NCBI RefSeq assembly: GCF_037126465.1
Contig: NC_088201.1
Span: 225,190,016 to 225,254,015 of the forward strand
Source of the DNA: Ornithodoros turicata
Taxonomy: Eukaryota; Arthropoda; Arachnida; Ixodida; Argasidae
Length of the DNA stretch: 64,000 nt
Direction of reading: 5' to 3'
Part shown: one piece after another, positions 1-10,120 of the stretch
Position numbering within the stretch: the first letter of the stretch is position 1
Layout of the letters: each line of letters opens with the position of its first letter
Program-made: the position numbers and the translations under genes
The notes under the pieces: generated by a model
Databases searched by the model: none
The model's input: the letters and a program-made list of their open reading frames with translations, nothing else
What the model was told of the DNA's origin: nothing

Positions 1-24
1 AGGCTGTGCAAAACGGTACTATCA

Positions 25-96
25 CTCCCCGTCGGGGAATCGAACCCCGGTCTCCCGCGTGACAGGCGGGGATACTGGCCACTATACTAACGAGGA
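25..96 (-). tRNA. tRNA-Asp-GTC: tRNA-Asp(GTC), copy 1
   Basis: Nuclear tRNA-Asp, which decodes GAY codons. Read on the minus strand the 72 nt begin TCCTCGT and end ACGGGGAG. The acceptor stem pairs over 7 bp with one wobble. The A box is TAGTATAGTGG, the anticodon arm is CCCGC-CTGTCAC-GCGGG with anticodon GTC, and the T arm is CGGGG-TTCGATT-CCCCG, giving B box GGTTCGATTCC. CCA is not encoded, as expected for a eukaryote. A TTTT run 11 nt past the 3' end fits a Pol III terminator. The sequence matches the conserved animal tRNA-Asp from memory, apart from a few D-loop bases. Confidence 0.95.
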
Positions 97-244
97 CGAG
101 TATCGCTCTAAAAGATGAAGCTGTCAATCGTGAATTGAACATGATGAGCTTACTTGCCACGCGGAGGGTAGGGGGGGGCGGGGGCGAGATATGCTATTAC
201 GTGAGCACACCGCCGCGCATAGGCTGTGCAAAACGGTATTATCA

Positions 245-316
245 CTCCCCGTCGGGGAATCGAACCCCGGTCTCCCGCGTGACAGGCGGGGATACTGGCC
301 ACTATACTAACGAGGA
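245..316 (-). tRNA. tRNA-Asp-GTC: tRNA-Asp(GTC), copy 2
   Basis: Identical 72-nt gene body to copy 1. Its 5' flank is the cgctgt/TTCCC spacer subtype, so copies 1-2 and 3-4 form two dimers of about 441 bp. Confidence 0.95.
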
Positions 317-465
317 CGAGTATCGCTGTAAAAGATGAAGCTGTCAATCGTGAATTGAACATGATGAGCTTACTTCCCACGCGGAGGGTAGGGGGGGGCG
401 GGGGGGGAGATATGCTATTACGTGAGCACACCGCCGCGCATAGGCTGTGCAAAACGGTATTATCA

Positions 466-537
466 CTCCCCGTCGGGGAATCGAACCCCGGTCTCCCGCG
501 TGACAGGCGGGGATACTGGCCACTATACTAACGAGGA
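466..537 (-). tRNA. tRNA-Asp-GTC: tRNA-Asp(GTC), copy 3
   Basis: Canonical 72-nt body. Spacer subtype cgctct/TTGCC, as next to copy 1. Confidence 0.95.
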
Positions 538-685
538 CGAGTATCGCTCTAAAAGATGAAGCTGTCAATCGTGAATTGAACATGATGAGCTTACTTGCCA
601 CGCGGAGGGTAGGGGGGGGCGGGGGCGAGATATGCTATTACGTGAGCACACCGCCGCGCATAGGCTGTGCAAAACGGTATTATCA

Positions 686-757
686 CTCCCCGTCGGGGAA
701 TCGAACCCCGGTCTCCCGCGTGACAGGCGGGGATACTGGCCACTATACTAACGAGGA
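686..757 (-). tRNA. tRNA-Asp-GTC: tRNA-Asp(GTC), copy 4
   Basis: Canonical 72-nt body. Spacer subtype cgctgt/TTCCC, as next to copy 2. Confidence 0.95.
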
Positions 758-904
758 CGAGTATCGCTGTAAAAGATGAAGCTGTCAATCGTGAATTGAA
801 CATGATGAGCTTACTTCCCACGCGGAGGGTAGGGGGGGCGGGGGGGAGATATGCTATTACGTGAGCACACCGCCGCGCATAGGCTGTGCAAAACGGTATT
901 ATCA

Positions 905-976
905 CTCCCCGTCGGGGAATCGAACCCCGGTCTCCCGCGTGACAGGCGGGGATACTGGCCACTATACTAACGAGGA
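905..976 (-). tRNA. tRNA-Asp-GTC: tRNA-Asp(GTC), copy 5
   Basis: Canonical 72-nt body. Its 5' flank carries one of the longest guanine runs of the array (about 1050-1070). Confidence 0.95.
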
Positions 977-1128
977 CGAGTATCGCTGTAAAAGATGAAG
1001 CTGTCAATCGTGAATTGAACATGATGAGCTTACTTCCCACGCGGAGGGTAGGGGGGGGGGGGCGGGGGGGAGATATGCTATTACGTGAGCACACCGCCGC
1101 GCATAGGCTGTGCAAAACGGTATTATCA

Positions 1129-1200
1129 CTCCCCGTCGGGGAATCGAACCCCGGTCTCCCGCGTGACAGGCGGGGATACTGGCCACTATACTAACGAGGA
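1129..1200 (-). tRNA. tRNA-Asp-GTC: tRNA-Asp(GTC), copy 6
   Basis: Canonical 72-nt body with spacer cgctgt/TTGCC. Confidence 0.95.
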
Positions 1201-1347
1201 CGAGTATCGCTGTAAAAGATGAAGCTGTCAATCGTGAATTGAACATGATGAGCTTACTTGCCACGCGGAGGGTAGGGGGGGGGGGAGCGAGATATGCTAT
1301 TACGTGAGCACACCGCCGCGCATAGGCTGTGCAAAACGGTATTATCA

Positions 1348-1418
1348 CTCCCCGTCGGGAATCGAACCCCGGTCTCCCGCGTGACAGGCGGGGATACTGG
1401 CCACTATACTAACGAGGA
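1348..1418 (-). tRNA. tRNA-Asp-GTC: tRNA-Asp(GTC), copy 7, 1-nt deletion
   Basis: 71 nt: one base is lost from the four-base run on the 3' side of the T stem, leaving CCCG. The B box core is shortened and the T stem loses a pair. This is either a decayed gene or a homopolymer sequencing error. Confidence 0.8.
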
Positions 1419-1566
1419 CGAGTATCGCTGTAAAAGATGAAGCTGTCAATCGTGAATTGAACATGATGAGCTTACTTCCCACGCGGAGGGTAGGGGGGGG
1501 CGGGGGGGAGATATGCTATTACGTGAGCACACCGCCGCGCATAGGCTGTGCAAAACGGTATTATCA

Positions 1567-1638
1567 CTCCCCGTCGGGGAATCGAACCCCGGTCTCCCGC
1601 GTGACAGGCGGGGATACTGGCCACTATACTAACGAGGA
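1567..1638 (-). tRNA. tRNA-Asp-GTC: tRNA-Asp(GTC), copy 8
   Basis: Canonical 72-nt body with spacer cgctgt/TTGCC. Confidence 0.95.
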
Positions 1639-1787
1639 CGAGTATCGCTGTAAAAGATGAAGCTGTCAATCGTGAATTGAACATGATGAGCTTACTTGCC
1701 ACGCGGAGGGTAGGGGGGGGGGGGGAGCGAGATATGCTATTACGTGAGCACACCGCCGCGCATAGGCTGTGCAAAACGGTATTATCA

Positions 1788-1859
1788 CTCCCCGTCGGGG
1801 AATCGAACCCCGGTCTCCCGCGTGACAGGCGGGGATACTGGCCACTATACTAACGAGGA
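1788..1859 (-). tRNA. tRNA-Asp-GTC: tRNA-Asp(GTC), copy 9
   Basis: Canonical body. The flank reads tatggctgt instead of tatcgctgt, a variant shared only with copy 12. Confidence 0.95.
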
Positions 1860-2008
1860 CGAGTATGGCTGTAAAAGATGAAGCTGTCAATCGTGAATTG
1901 AACATGATGAGCTTACTTGCCACGCGGAGGGTAGGGGGGGGGCGGGGGCGAGATATGCTATTACGTGAGCACACCGCCGCGCATAGGCTGTGCAAAACGG
2001 TATTATCA

Positions 2009-2080
2009 CTCCCCGTCGGGGAATCGAACCCCGGTCTCCCGCGTGACAGGCGGGGATACTGGCCACTATACTAACGAGGA
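2009..2080 (-). tRNA. tRNA-Asp-GTC: tRNA-Asp(GTC), copy 10
   Basis: Canonical body. The spacer combines cgctct with TTCCC, a recombinant of the two common subtypes. Confidence 0.95.
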
Positions 2081-2226
2081 CGAGTATCGCTCTAAAAGAT
2101 GAAGCTGTCAATCGTGAATTGAACATGATGAGCTTACTTCCCACGCGGAGGGTAGGGGGGCGGGGGGGAGATATGCTATTACGTGAGCACACCGCCGCGC
2201 ATAGGCTGTGCAAAACGGTATTATCA

Positions 2227-2298
2227 CTCCCCGTCGGGGAATCGAACCCCGGTCTCCCGCGTGACAGGCGGGGATACTGGCCACTATACTAACGAGGA
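2227..2298 (-). tRNA. tRNA-Asp-GTC: tRNA-Asp(GTC), copy 11
   Basis: Canonical 72-nt body with spacer cgctgt/TTGCC. Confidence 0.95.
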
Positions 2299-2446
2299 CG
2301 AGTATCGCTGTAAAAGATGAAGCTGTCAATCGTGAATTGAACATGATGAGCTTACTTGCCACGCGGAGGGTAGGGGGGGGGGGGAGCGAGATATGCTATT
2401 ACGTGAGCACACCGCCGCGCATAGGCTGTGCAAAACGGTATTATCA

Positions 2447-2518
2447 CTCCCCGTCGGGGAATCGAACCCCGGTCTCCCGCGTGACAGGCGGGGATACTGG
2501 CCACTATACTAACGAGGA
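2447..2518 (-). tRNA. tRNA-Asp-GTC: tRNA-Asp(GTC), copy 12
   Basis: Canonical body with the tatggctgt flank seen at copy 9, so copies 9 and 12 probably derive from one block duplication. Confidence 0.95.
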
Positions 2519-2665
2519 CGAGTATGGCTGTAAAAGATGAAGCTGTCAATCGTGAATTGAACATGATGAGCTTACTTGCCACGCGGAGGGTAGGGGGGGC
2601 GGGGGCGAGATATGCTATTACGTGAGCACACCGCCGCGCATAGGCTGTGCAAAACGGTATTATCA

Positions 2666-2737
2666 CTCCCCGTCGGGGAATCGAACCCCGGTCTCCCGCG
2701 TGACAGGCGGGGATACTGGCCACTATACTAACGAGGA
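2666..2737 (-). tRNA. tRNA-Asp-GTC: tRNA-Asp(GTC), copy 13
   Basis: Canonical 72-nt body with spacer cgctct/TTGCC. Confidence 0.95.
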
Positions 2738-2884
2738 CGAGTATCGCTCTAAAAGATGAAGCTGTCAATCGTGAATTGAACATGATGAGCTTACTTGCCA
2801 CGCGGAGGGTAGGGGGGGCGGGGGCGAGATATGCTATTACGTGAGCACACCGCCGCGCATAGGCTGTGCAAAACGGTACTATCA

Positions 2885-2956
2885 CTCCCCGTCGGGGAAT
2901 CGAACCCCGGTCTCCCGCGTGACAGGCGGGGATACTGGCCACTATACTAACGAGGA
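2885..2956 (-). tRNA. tRNA-Asp-GTC: tRNA-Asp(GTC), copy 14
   Basis: Canonical body. The 3' flank reads cggtactatca, as at copy 1, where most copies have cggtattatca. Confidence 0.95.
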
Positions 2957-3103
2957 CGAGTATCGCTGTAAAAGATGAAGCTGTCAATCGTGAATTGAAC
3001 ATGATGAGCTTACTTCCCACGCGGAGGGTAGGGGGGGCGGGGGGGAGATATGCTATTACGTGAGCACACCGCCGCGCATAGGCTGTGCAAAACGGTATTA
3101 TCA

Positions 3104-3175
3104 CTCCCCGTCGGGGAATCGAACCCCGGTCTCCCGCGTGACAGGCGGGGATACTGGCCACTATACTAACGAGGA
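3104..3175 (-). tRNA. tRNA-Asp-GTC: tRNA-Asp(GTC), copy 15
   Basis: Canonical body. The guanine run upstream (about 3249-3256) is unusually short for the array. Confidence 0.95.
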
Positions 3176-3313
3176 CGAGTATCGCTGTAAAAGATGAAGC
3201 TGTCAATCGTGAATTGAACATGATGAGCTTACTTCCCACGCGGAGGGTAGGGGGGAGATATGCTATTACGTGAGCACACCGCCGCGCATAGGCTGTGCGA
3301 AACGGTATTATCA

Positions 3314-3384
3314 CTCCCCGTCGGGAATCGAACCCCGGTCTCCCGCGTGACAGGCGGGGATACTGGCCACTATACTAACGAGGA
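3314..3384 (-). tRNA. tRNA-Asp-GTC: tRNA-Asp(GTC), copy 16, 1-nt deletion
   Basis: 71 nt with the same one-base loss in the T stem as copy 7. The 3' flank reads gtgcgaaacgg instead of gtgcaaaacgg, which breaks the usual TTTT terminator run to TTTC. Confidence 0.8.
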
Positions 3385-3532
3385 CGAGTATCGCTGTAAA
3401 AGATGAAGCTGTCAATCGTGAATTGAACATGATGAGCTTACTTGCCACGCGGAGGGTAGGGGGGGGCGGGGGCGAGATATGCTATTACGTGAGCACACCG
3501 CCGCGCATAGGCTGTGCAAAACGGTATTATCA

Positions 3533-3604
3533 CTCCCCGTCGGGGAATCGAACCCCGGTCTCCCGCGTGACAGGCGGGGATACTGGCCACTATACTAACG
3601 AGGA
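3533..3604 (-). tRNA. tRNA-Asp-GTC: tRNA-Asp(GTC), copy 17
   Basis: Canonical 72-nt body with spacer cgctgt/TTGCC. Confidence 0.95.
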
Positions 3605-3746
3605 CGAGTATCGCTGTAAAAGATGAAGCTGTCAATCGTGAATTGAACATGATGAGCTTACTTGCCACGCGGAGGGTAGGGGGGGGCGAGATATGCTATT
3701 ACGTGAGCACACCGCCGCGCATAGGCTGTGCAAAACGGTATTATCA

Positions 3747-3818
3747 CTCCCCGTCGGGGAATCGAACCCCGGTCTCCCGCGTGACAGGCGGGGATACTGG
3801 CCACTATACTAACGAGGA
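3747..3818 (-). tRNA. tRNA-Asp-GTC: tRNA-Asp(GTC), copy 18
   Basis: Canonical body. The flank cgccctaaaag is private to this copy. Confidence 0.95.
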
Positions 3819-3967
3819 CGAGTATCGCCCTAAAAGATGAAGCTGTCAATCGTGAATTGAACATGATGAGCTTACTTGCCACGCGGAGGGTAGGGGGGGG
3901 GCGGGGGCGAGATATGTTATTACGTGAGCACACCGCCGCGCATAGGCTGTGCAAAACGGTATTATCA

Positions 3968-4039
3968 CTCCCCGTCGGGGAATCGAACCCCGGTCTCCCG
4001 CGTGACAGGCGGGGATACTGGCCACTATACTAACGATGA
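3968..4039 (-). tRNA. tRNA-Asp-GTC: tRNA-Asp(GTC), copy 19, acceptor variant
   Basis: 72 nt, but the 5' end reads TCATCG instead of TCCTCG. Position 3 no longer pairs with its G partner in the acceptor stem, which would weaken processing or charging. Confidence 0.85.
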
Positions 4040-4187
4040 CGAGTATCGCTCTAAAAGATGAAGCTGTCAATCGTGAATTGAACATGATGAGCTTACTTGC
4101 CACGCGGAGGGTAGGGGGGGGCGGGGGCGAGATATGCTATTACGTGAGCACACCGCCGCGCATAGGCTGTGCAAAACGGTATTATCA

Positions 4188-4259
4188 CTCCCCGTCGGGG
4201 AATCGAACCCCGGTCTCCCGCGTGACAGGCGGGGATACTGGCCACTATACTAACGAGGA
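4188..4259 (-). tRNA. tRNA-Asp-GTC: tRNA-Asp(GTC), copy 20
   Basis: Canonical 72-nt body with spacer cgctgt/TTGCC. Confidence 0.95.
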
Positions 4260-4406
4260 CGAGTATCGCTGTAAAAGATGAAGCTGTCAATCGTGAATTG
4301 AACATGATGAGCTTACTTGCCACGCGGAGGGTAGGGGGGGCGGGGGCGAGATATGCTATTACGTGAGCACACCGCCGCGCATAGGCTGTACAAAACGGTA
4401 TTATCA

Positions 4407-4478
4407 CTCCCCGTCGGGGAATCGAACCCCGCTCTCCCGCGTGACAGGCGGGGATACTGGCCACTATACTAACGAGGA
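4407..4478 (-). tRNA. tRNA-Asp-GTC: tRNA-Asp(GTC), copy 21, variable-loop variant
   Basis: 72 nt with a G-to-C change (plus strand) just before the T stem. Its unit also carries gctgtaca and a guanine run broken by T (ggggggtcggggg). Copy 23 shares all three marks. Confidence 0.88.
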
Positions 4479-4625
4479 CGAGTATCGCTCTAAAAGATGA
4501 AGCTGTCAATCGTGAATTGAACATGATGAGCTTACTTGCCACGCGGAGGGTAGGGGGGTCGGGGGCGAGATATGCTATTACGTGAGCACACCGCCGCGCA
4601 TAGGCTGTGCAAAACGGTATTATCA

Positions 4626-4697
4626 CTCCCCGTCGGGGAATCGAACCCCGGTCTCCCGCGTGACAGGCGGGGATACTGGCCACTATACTAACGAGGA
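4626..4697 (-). tRNA. tRNA-Asp-GTC: tRNA-Asp(GTC), copy 22
   Basis: Canonical body. It is the second half of the 438-bp dimer that is repeated at copies 23-24. Confidence 0.95.
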
Positions 4698-4844
4698 CGA
4701 GTATCGCTGTAAAAGATGAAGCTGTCAATCGTGAATTGAACATGATGAGCTTACTTGCCACGCGGAGGGTAGGGGGGGCGGGGGCGAGATATGCTATTAC
4801 GTGAGCACACCGCCGCGCATAGGCTGTACAAAACGGTATTATCA

Positions 4845-4916
4845 CTCCCCGTCGGGGAATCGAACCCCGCTCTCCCGCGTGACAGGCGGGGATACTGGCC
4901 ACTATACTAACGAGGA
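4845..4916 (-). tRNA. tRNA-Asp-GTC: tRNA-Asp(GTC), copy 23, variable-loop variant
   Basis: Carries the same three private marks as copy 21, exactly 438 bp away, evidence of a recent two-unit duplication. Confidence 0.88.
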
Positions 4917-5063
4917 CGAGTATCGCTCTAAAAGATGAAGCTGTCAATCGTGAATTGAACATGATGAGCTTACTTGCCACGCGGAGGGTAGGGGGGTCGG
5001 GGGCGAGATATGCTATTACGTGAGCACACCGCCGCGCATAGGCTGTGCAAAACGGTATTATCA

Positions 5064-5135
5064 CTCCCCGTCGGGGAATCGAACCCCGGTCTCCCGCGTG
5101 ACAGGCGGGGATACTGGCCACTATACTAACGAGGA
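5064..5135 (-). tRNA. tRNA-Asp-GTC: tRNA-Asp(GTC), copy 24
   Basis: Canonical body; the last intact copy before the LINE-split copy. Confidence 0.95.
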
Positions 5136-5276
5136 CGAGTATCGCTGTAAAAGATGAAGCTGTCAATCGTGAATTGAACATGATGAGCTTACTTGCCACG
5201 CGGAGGGTAGGGGGAGCGAGATATGCTATTACGTGAGCACACCGCCGTGCATAGGCTGTGCAAAACGGTATTATCA

Positions 5277-5335
5277 CTCCCCGTCGGGGAATCGAACCCC
5301 GGTCTCCCGCGTGACAGGCGGGGATACTGGCCACT
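5277..5335 (-). pseudogene. tRNA-Asp copy 25, 3' part split by LINE
   Basis: Nucleotides 14-72 of a tRNA-Asp gene, including the anticodon arm, T arm and 3' end. The D-arm side is missing because a 4.8-kb retrotransposon was inserted. The remaining 5' part is at 10142-10169. The segment 5321-5335 (GGGATACTGGCCACT) is one copy of the target-site duplication. Confidence 0.93.
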
Positions 5336-5528
5336 TTTTTTTTTTAATCTTTATTCCATGCTAAAAGGTACACATAAAACCTCAATGGCTACTTCGCCAT
5401 TCTGTAAGTTAATAGGGTGTGCCGTTTCCTAATTTTGTTCGTCTTCAGCTTGCTCTGCGGCGTCTTCACTGTGGTACTCTTCCGTACCCTCTTGTTGCTC
5501 GAAGCAGGTGCCTTTACATCGCTGTCTT

Positions 5529-8500
5529 TCACCAGCTGGCGTACTTGTTCCTTGCTGTGATGGTCTGCAGCAGGCTCCTAAGTCCGCTGCAAGTGATATC
5601 GTCTTCCCGTGCTGTCACCACTGTGAGCACCCATTCAAGGCTGGTGAGGAAGTGGTTCCATGGTGTCTTCGGCTTGGCTTTGCCTTCAGAAATGGCCATC
5701 CTGTACCGCCATAAGGAGTGGAGACCGATGACCACCAGAGCGGCCGACGTGTTGTTGTCTTCGCAGCCGTCGAACACGAGGAATTTTAGAGAAAACCAGT
5801 CAATGTTGATGTCCAGACCGGTGCACGCTCTGAACTGCTCCCAAAAATCTCGTGCTCGTTTGCAGTTTACAAACACATGAAACAGGTCTTCTTCAGCGCT
5901 GCACAGGTCACACCTCACTGACCACGGGACAAAGAATCCTTTTCTCTGCAGCCAGACTTTGACCGGCAACACTTCGCAGTGGAACCTTGTGAAGAGGTCC
6001 TTCGCGCCGGATGGTACGCAGAACTTGCGTAGCCTTTTGAAGACGTTCTGGGCTTCTGTTGTGAGAAGGAACTTCCGATAGAGCGGTTCTGGTGTCACGC
6101 TGTCTACAGTATCCCAGTAGAGCTTTCTTCGTTTAACCTTGCTGAGGTAGTCCCAAGAGAACCGCATTTCAAAAAACACAATAGCCGCTCCGATCTCCCT
6201 GTAGAACGCCCTAGTCTCCTTTGCCCTTGCCGGATTTTCTAGTGACACTGTCCACCTATGGAGGTGATGTGCTCCAAGTGTCTGCGTGCAGCTTCTGAGG
6301 AATGGATCGTCCTGGTCCCTGAAGTAGAGGAACCTCTGTACTTTGAGCTTAATGTCGAGGTTCACAAGTCCAAATCCACCTTTGCTTGGGCTCAAGAAGA
6401 GGTTCGATCGTCGCATCTTTTCCATTGGAGAATTCCACACAAAGGTGGCACACAGTCGTGGAACTTGTTGACCACTGCATTGTTGTATTTCGTGCATTGG
6501 GCAGTATACAGCACTGCTGGGTACAAGCAGGAATTGCATACGTACGCCTTGTTGAAGAGCGTGAGGAACCGTCCGTGCCAGGGAGTCAGCGAGTGCAGAG
6601 CCGGTTCAATTTGGGGTTCCATACGTGTGCTGCTTGCTTTCTTAAGTCGAACTCGACTCCGAGGTACTTGTCAACCTTGTTTGTCCACTGCAAGCCAAGA
6701 AGATTGGTTGGAGTTTCTTCCCACGGTCCAAGCCAGCTGCCTAATGTCTTGCTGAGGTTGAGCTCTGCTCCGGAGTGCTTCGAGAACTCCTGAATGGTGT
6801 CTAGTGCTTGTTGGACTCCCTCAACAGTGGTGCACACTACGGTTACGTCATCGGCATACGCGAGAAGCTTGATGCTTTCCGCGCCTATCTTGAGCCCTTG
6901 AACACTTTCGTTGGAACTGATCATGCGACATAGCGGTTCCAGGTATGCGGCGAACAGAAGCGGTGAAAGTGGACACCCCTGCCTCACTGATGAATGAATC
7001 GGTATGGGTTTGCTTAACCTCCCGTTCACTACTAATCTGGTGCTGATGTCTTCGTAGCAGAGCTTTATCCAGGCCATTAGGGAGCTCCCGACCTTCAGTT
7101 TTTCAAGAACCGCCCAGAGGTACTGGTGACTGACTCTATCGAACGCCTGCCGCAGGTCAACCTGGAGAACGCACAGCCGGGCAGGTAGTGTTTCGGCAGC
7201 CTCGCACACCGCCCGCATCACGTGTAAGTTTCGTGCGATCGACCTGCCCTTGACTCCGTAGACTTGATGCTGACCAATGGCAGTCCGCAGGCAACTCTCT
7301 AATCTGTTATTGAGAACCTTGGCAAATATCTTGTAATCAGCGCAGAGAAGGCTGATTGGTCGAAAATCGTTAACTGTTGGAGCTTCGCTGTTCTTGGGGT
7401 TCTTTTTAGGGATAAGGACGGTGAAGGATTGACGCATTGATGGCGGAAGCAACTTTCTCGAAGCGATGTCGTCGAACACCAACTTCAAGATTGGGGAGAG
7501 CAAGGTAGCGAACCTTTTATAGAATGCTGATCCAATTCCATCCGGGCCCGGAGCTTTGTTTCTTCCCAGCTTTCGGATAACTCTCTCTATCTCCCCCGTT
7601 GTTATTTCGCCGTTCGCTGCTTCTGCTACTTCTGTCTTTACTGCCGGCAAATCGAGGCCGCTTATAGCATCGGTAACGTTTGTCCCAGTTGATGACGAGA
7701 ACAGACCGCGGAACTTCTCGTAGAACAGTCCTTCGATTTCCTCTTGCGATGTCGCAGTGCCGTCTGGACTGTTCAAACATGTAATGGCGTTGAACGATCC
7801 CCTTTCTCTTTCCCGTAGGAGGAATACTTTGCTGGGCGTTTCCTCACGCGACACCGCGTTTAGCCGCTCCGAATTGCTGCACCCTTGTATCGTTTTTTCC
7901 AAAATTTCAAGAAGCTGCTTTTTCACTTCTCCAATTTCCTGTGTATACCGTCCGGGGGTGTGGTCTTCCTCTGCGACTAACACACGGAGGTCTTTGGTAA
8001 GTGACCGGGCCTGTTCCCTCTCCTTGAAGCTTCTTGACTGACTATAGGATATTGCTTTGTTTTTGAAGTTTGTCTTGAAGATCTCCCACGTAACGGCGTT
8101 GATACTGTTTCCGCTCTTGTATTCTGTGATCATGTTTTCCACTTCCTGACAGAAAGTCTCTTCTTCCAGGATGCTTTCGTTGAGCTTCCACGAATAAGAC
8201 CTTGCCTTGCTGATGCAACTTGTGGCCTGAGCGCTGAGATCGATGTCGACGCTGACGAGTCCGTGGTCCGAGAAAGGTACCGGCGTGACGGTGTAGTTTG
8301 CAGGCCGTCTTGTCCCAGTCAGCGGAGAAATAGATTCTGTCGAGTCTTGCATGGGACGCACCTTGCCAGTGAGTGTACCGCTGACTAGGTTCCGTTCCTA
8401 CCGCAGCAACGTCGACCAAACTGAAATCTGTCACCAGCTTCTTGAATTCCGTCACACTAGCGTCCCTCCTGAAGGGGTAGCTGCAGTCATACTTGCTGGT

Positions 8501-8954
8501 TACCATATTGAAGTCGCCACAGAATACAACTTTTGCCGGTGTGTCCCACGAAAGCTCTCAGCTCAGAGAAGAACATTTTCCTGTCGTCCCCTTATATTTG
8601 GCGCGTAGACGCAAATTACCTCGCGCTAACTGGTTGGCGATGAGCAGATCGACACAGGTAAATCGGCCGGTTTGGTCAAGGATGGTGTCGACGACGGTGA
8701 CGATACTGTCCTTCTTCACAAATATCGCTGTCCCCGCTCTGTGACCTGTGCCTGCGGAGTGGTAGCAGTAGTAGGTTACGTTTGAAGAAATTAACAAGGC
8801 CCTTTCTCTTGTTCCGCGGTAGAGATCTTCGTTTCCTGGAGGCAGATAATGTCTAGTTTGTGTCCTTTAACATTTCCATGAGCCAGTGCTTTCTTGTTTT
8901 GCCGATGAGACTGAACGTGTTAAAAGTTGCCACTCTTATTTTTGTTCTTGACAT
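5529..8954 (-). pseudogene. LINE ORF2: endonuclease, reverse transcriptase, C-terminal zinc region (frameshifted)
   Basis: The likely start is the ATG at 8954, 27 nt after the ORF1 stop. Endonuclease pieces appear in changing frames: RVATFN at the start, ICLQETK near 8850, FCGDFN near 8525, HARLDRIYFS near 8350, FSDHGLVSVDI near 8270. At least four frameshifts (near 8873, 8610-8560, 8320) break it. The RT is uninterrupted from 8361 to 6586, with NKAPGPDG, LIPKKN, FRPISLL, LQVDLRQAFDRVSHQ, RQGCPLSPLLF and the catalytic YADD at 6846-6860. Two more shifts near 6600 and 6520 precede the C-terminal part, which holds the finger-like CDLC-x7-H-x4-C near residues 220-235 of the last open segment. This layout fits the Tx1/L1 group. 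The product would nick the target and copy the RNA by target-primed reverse transcription. Confidence 0.9.
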
Positions 8955-8981
8955 GGAACGAGTTTGGAAAGCGACCGCTGG

Positions 8982-10120
8982 TTACTGGGTGACCGTGAAG
9001 TGAAGGTCGTTCAGCTGTGATGCACCAGCTTCCTCCAGCGGGACCACCGGCATCGGGGCGTCCCCTTTCTTCCATCTACTTTCAAACCTTGCGTCCTTTC
9101 TCTGCTCTCTTAGATAGTCCTTTACAGTGGTGGCATGCCTCTCTGACTCTCTTTTCCTTTTCATTGAATTTTCCTCTACTTCGGCCATATCTGCGTCGCT
9201 ATCTTCTGTGTCTTTGTTATCACATTCCTCATTTGGTATCTGTGTTCGCTTCTTGCTCGTGCCCTCTTCTTGGGATGGAACTTTTTCAACGTCCTTGTTT
9301 TCCTGGGTACTATCTTCAGTTTTATCCGCTTCTTCCTGGTCCATTAGATTTTCTGTAATCGTGTCGCTACCTTGCCCCCGAGTCTTGCTGGCGTAGGTTT
9401 GCACACAGTCTTCTGGGTCATGACCAAACGATTTACATTTCTTGCACCATGTCGCCGTACACTGAATGCGTATGTGGCCTACCTGTTTGCACCGCAGGCA
9501 CAATGGCGGCTTCCCCGGCACCGAAACAAGTACGGGTCGCCCCTGATATGGATCATGTAAGGAATTTGGTCGACGGTGGATACTTCGCGTAGCCGCAGCT
9601 TGACTATTCGAGTCGTCGTTTCTATGCAAACAAATTCAGCGCACTTCCACGTCTCTCTTGCCGTATCCAGGACGTCACCATACTCTGTCATAGCGTTGCG
9701 GATTACGTCATCAGCTAAAATCGTAGAGACCCAGTGAAGCTTCAGAGTTATTTCTTTTGCGTTTGGGTCGATTACGATGCACCGTTTGTCTTTCACAAGC
9801 ATCTCCTTTTGCTTCAGCAGCTTCGCCTTCTCTGTCTCGCTCCTGAACGTTATGGCCCACACGTGGTTATAGCGGTAAGCCCCTAATGCACAAATCTCTC
9901 GTCTATCAACAACGTCTCTCAGTGGGGCATCAAAGTCCAGCACTTTGTACGGTTTAGCGGAGGGATCCGCATGCATGATGACCGTGTTAGGCGATAAGTT
10001 ACCTGGCGTAATAGTAGGTAGGATGGTCTTGTACTCTGTCTGGGAAGCACTAGGCCTAACTTCATCCCGGCTCGGAGCCGTTGCCGCCGCTCGCAGGGAG
10101 CTCATTCCGCGTCCGTTCAC
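8982..10120 (-). pseudogene. LINE ORF1: CCHC zinc-knuckle RNA-binding protein (frameshifted)
   Basis: Two overlapping frames make one ORF1. The N-terminal frame (10120-9479) starts MNGRGMSSLR and reads well to about 9545. The downstream frame takes over at RPVLVSVPGKPPLCLRC and runs to the TAA at 8982. The junction near 9540-9550 is a single-base frameshift. The second part has two adjacent zinc knuckles, CLRC-x4-GH-x4-C and CKKC-x3-GH-x4-C, followed by an acidic and basic tail. ORF1 proteins of this kind coat the element RNA and take it back to DNA. The arrangement of two knuckles after a VPG-x-PPLCLRC lead-in is, from memory, common in arthropod Tx1-type elements. Confidence 0.88.

Larger units (their letters stand above)
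1..5335 (-). repeat. Tandem array of tRNA-Asp units, left block
   Basis: About 24.5 head-to-tail units of roughly 217-221 bp, each holding one minus-strand tRNA-Asp(GTC) gene. On the plus strand a unit runs: tRNA complement, then a spacer with ctaaaagatgaagctgtcaa, then GAGCTTACTTGCC or GAGCTTACTTCCC, then a guanine run of variable length, then ctattacgtgagcacaccgc. Nearly all length variation lies in the guanine run. Two alternating spacer subtypes (cgctct and cgctgt after the gene) give local dimer patterns. The array is cut by the left window edge, so its true size is unknown. It ends at 5335 where a LINE enters a tRNA copy. Confidence 0.95.

Noticed and set aside
4093..5334. A 413-codon minus-strand open frame and many similar frames across 1-5334 and 10222-12637 with repeated NSRLTASSF-type peptides
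   Set aside because: They are read-through of the tandem tRNA-Asp units; each period re-creates the same peptide and the frame crosses tRNA genes.
1..5335. Regular repeats at first glance like a CRISPR array or satellite
   Set aside because: Units are about 220 bp with a full tRNA cloverleaf and no unique spacers.
8042..8506. Separate 154-codon frame within the LINE
   Set aside because: It is a displaced part of the ORF2 endonuclease, not an extra gene.
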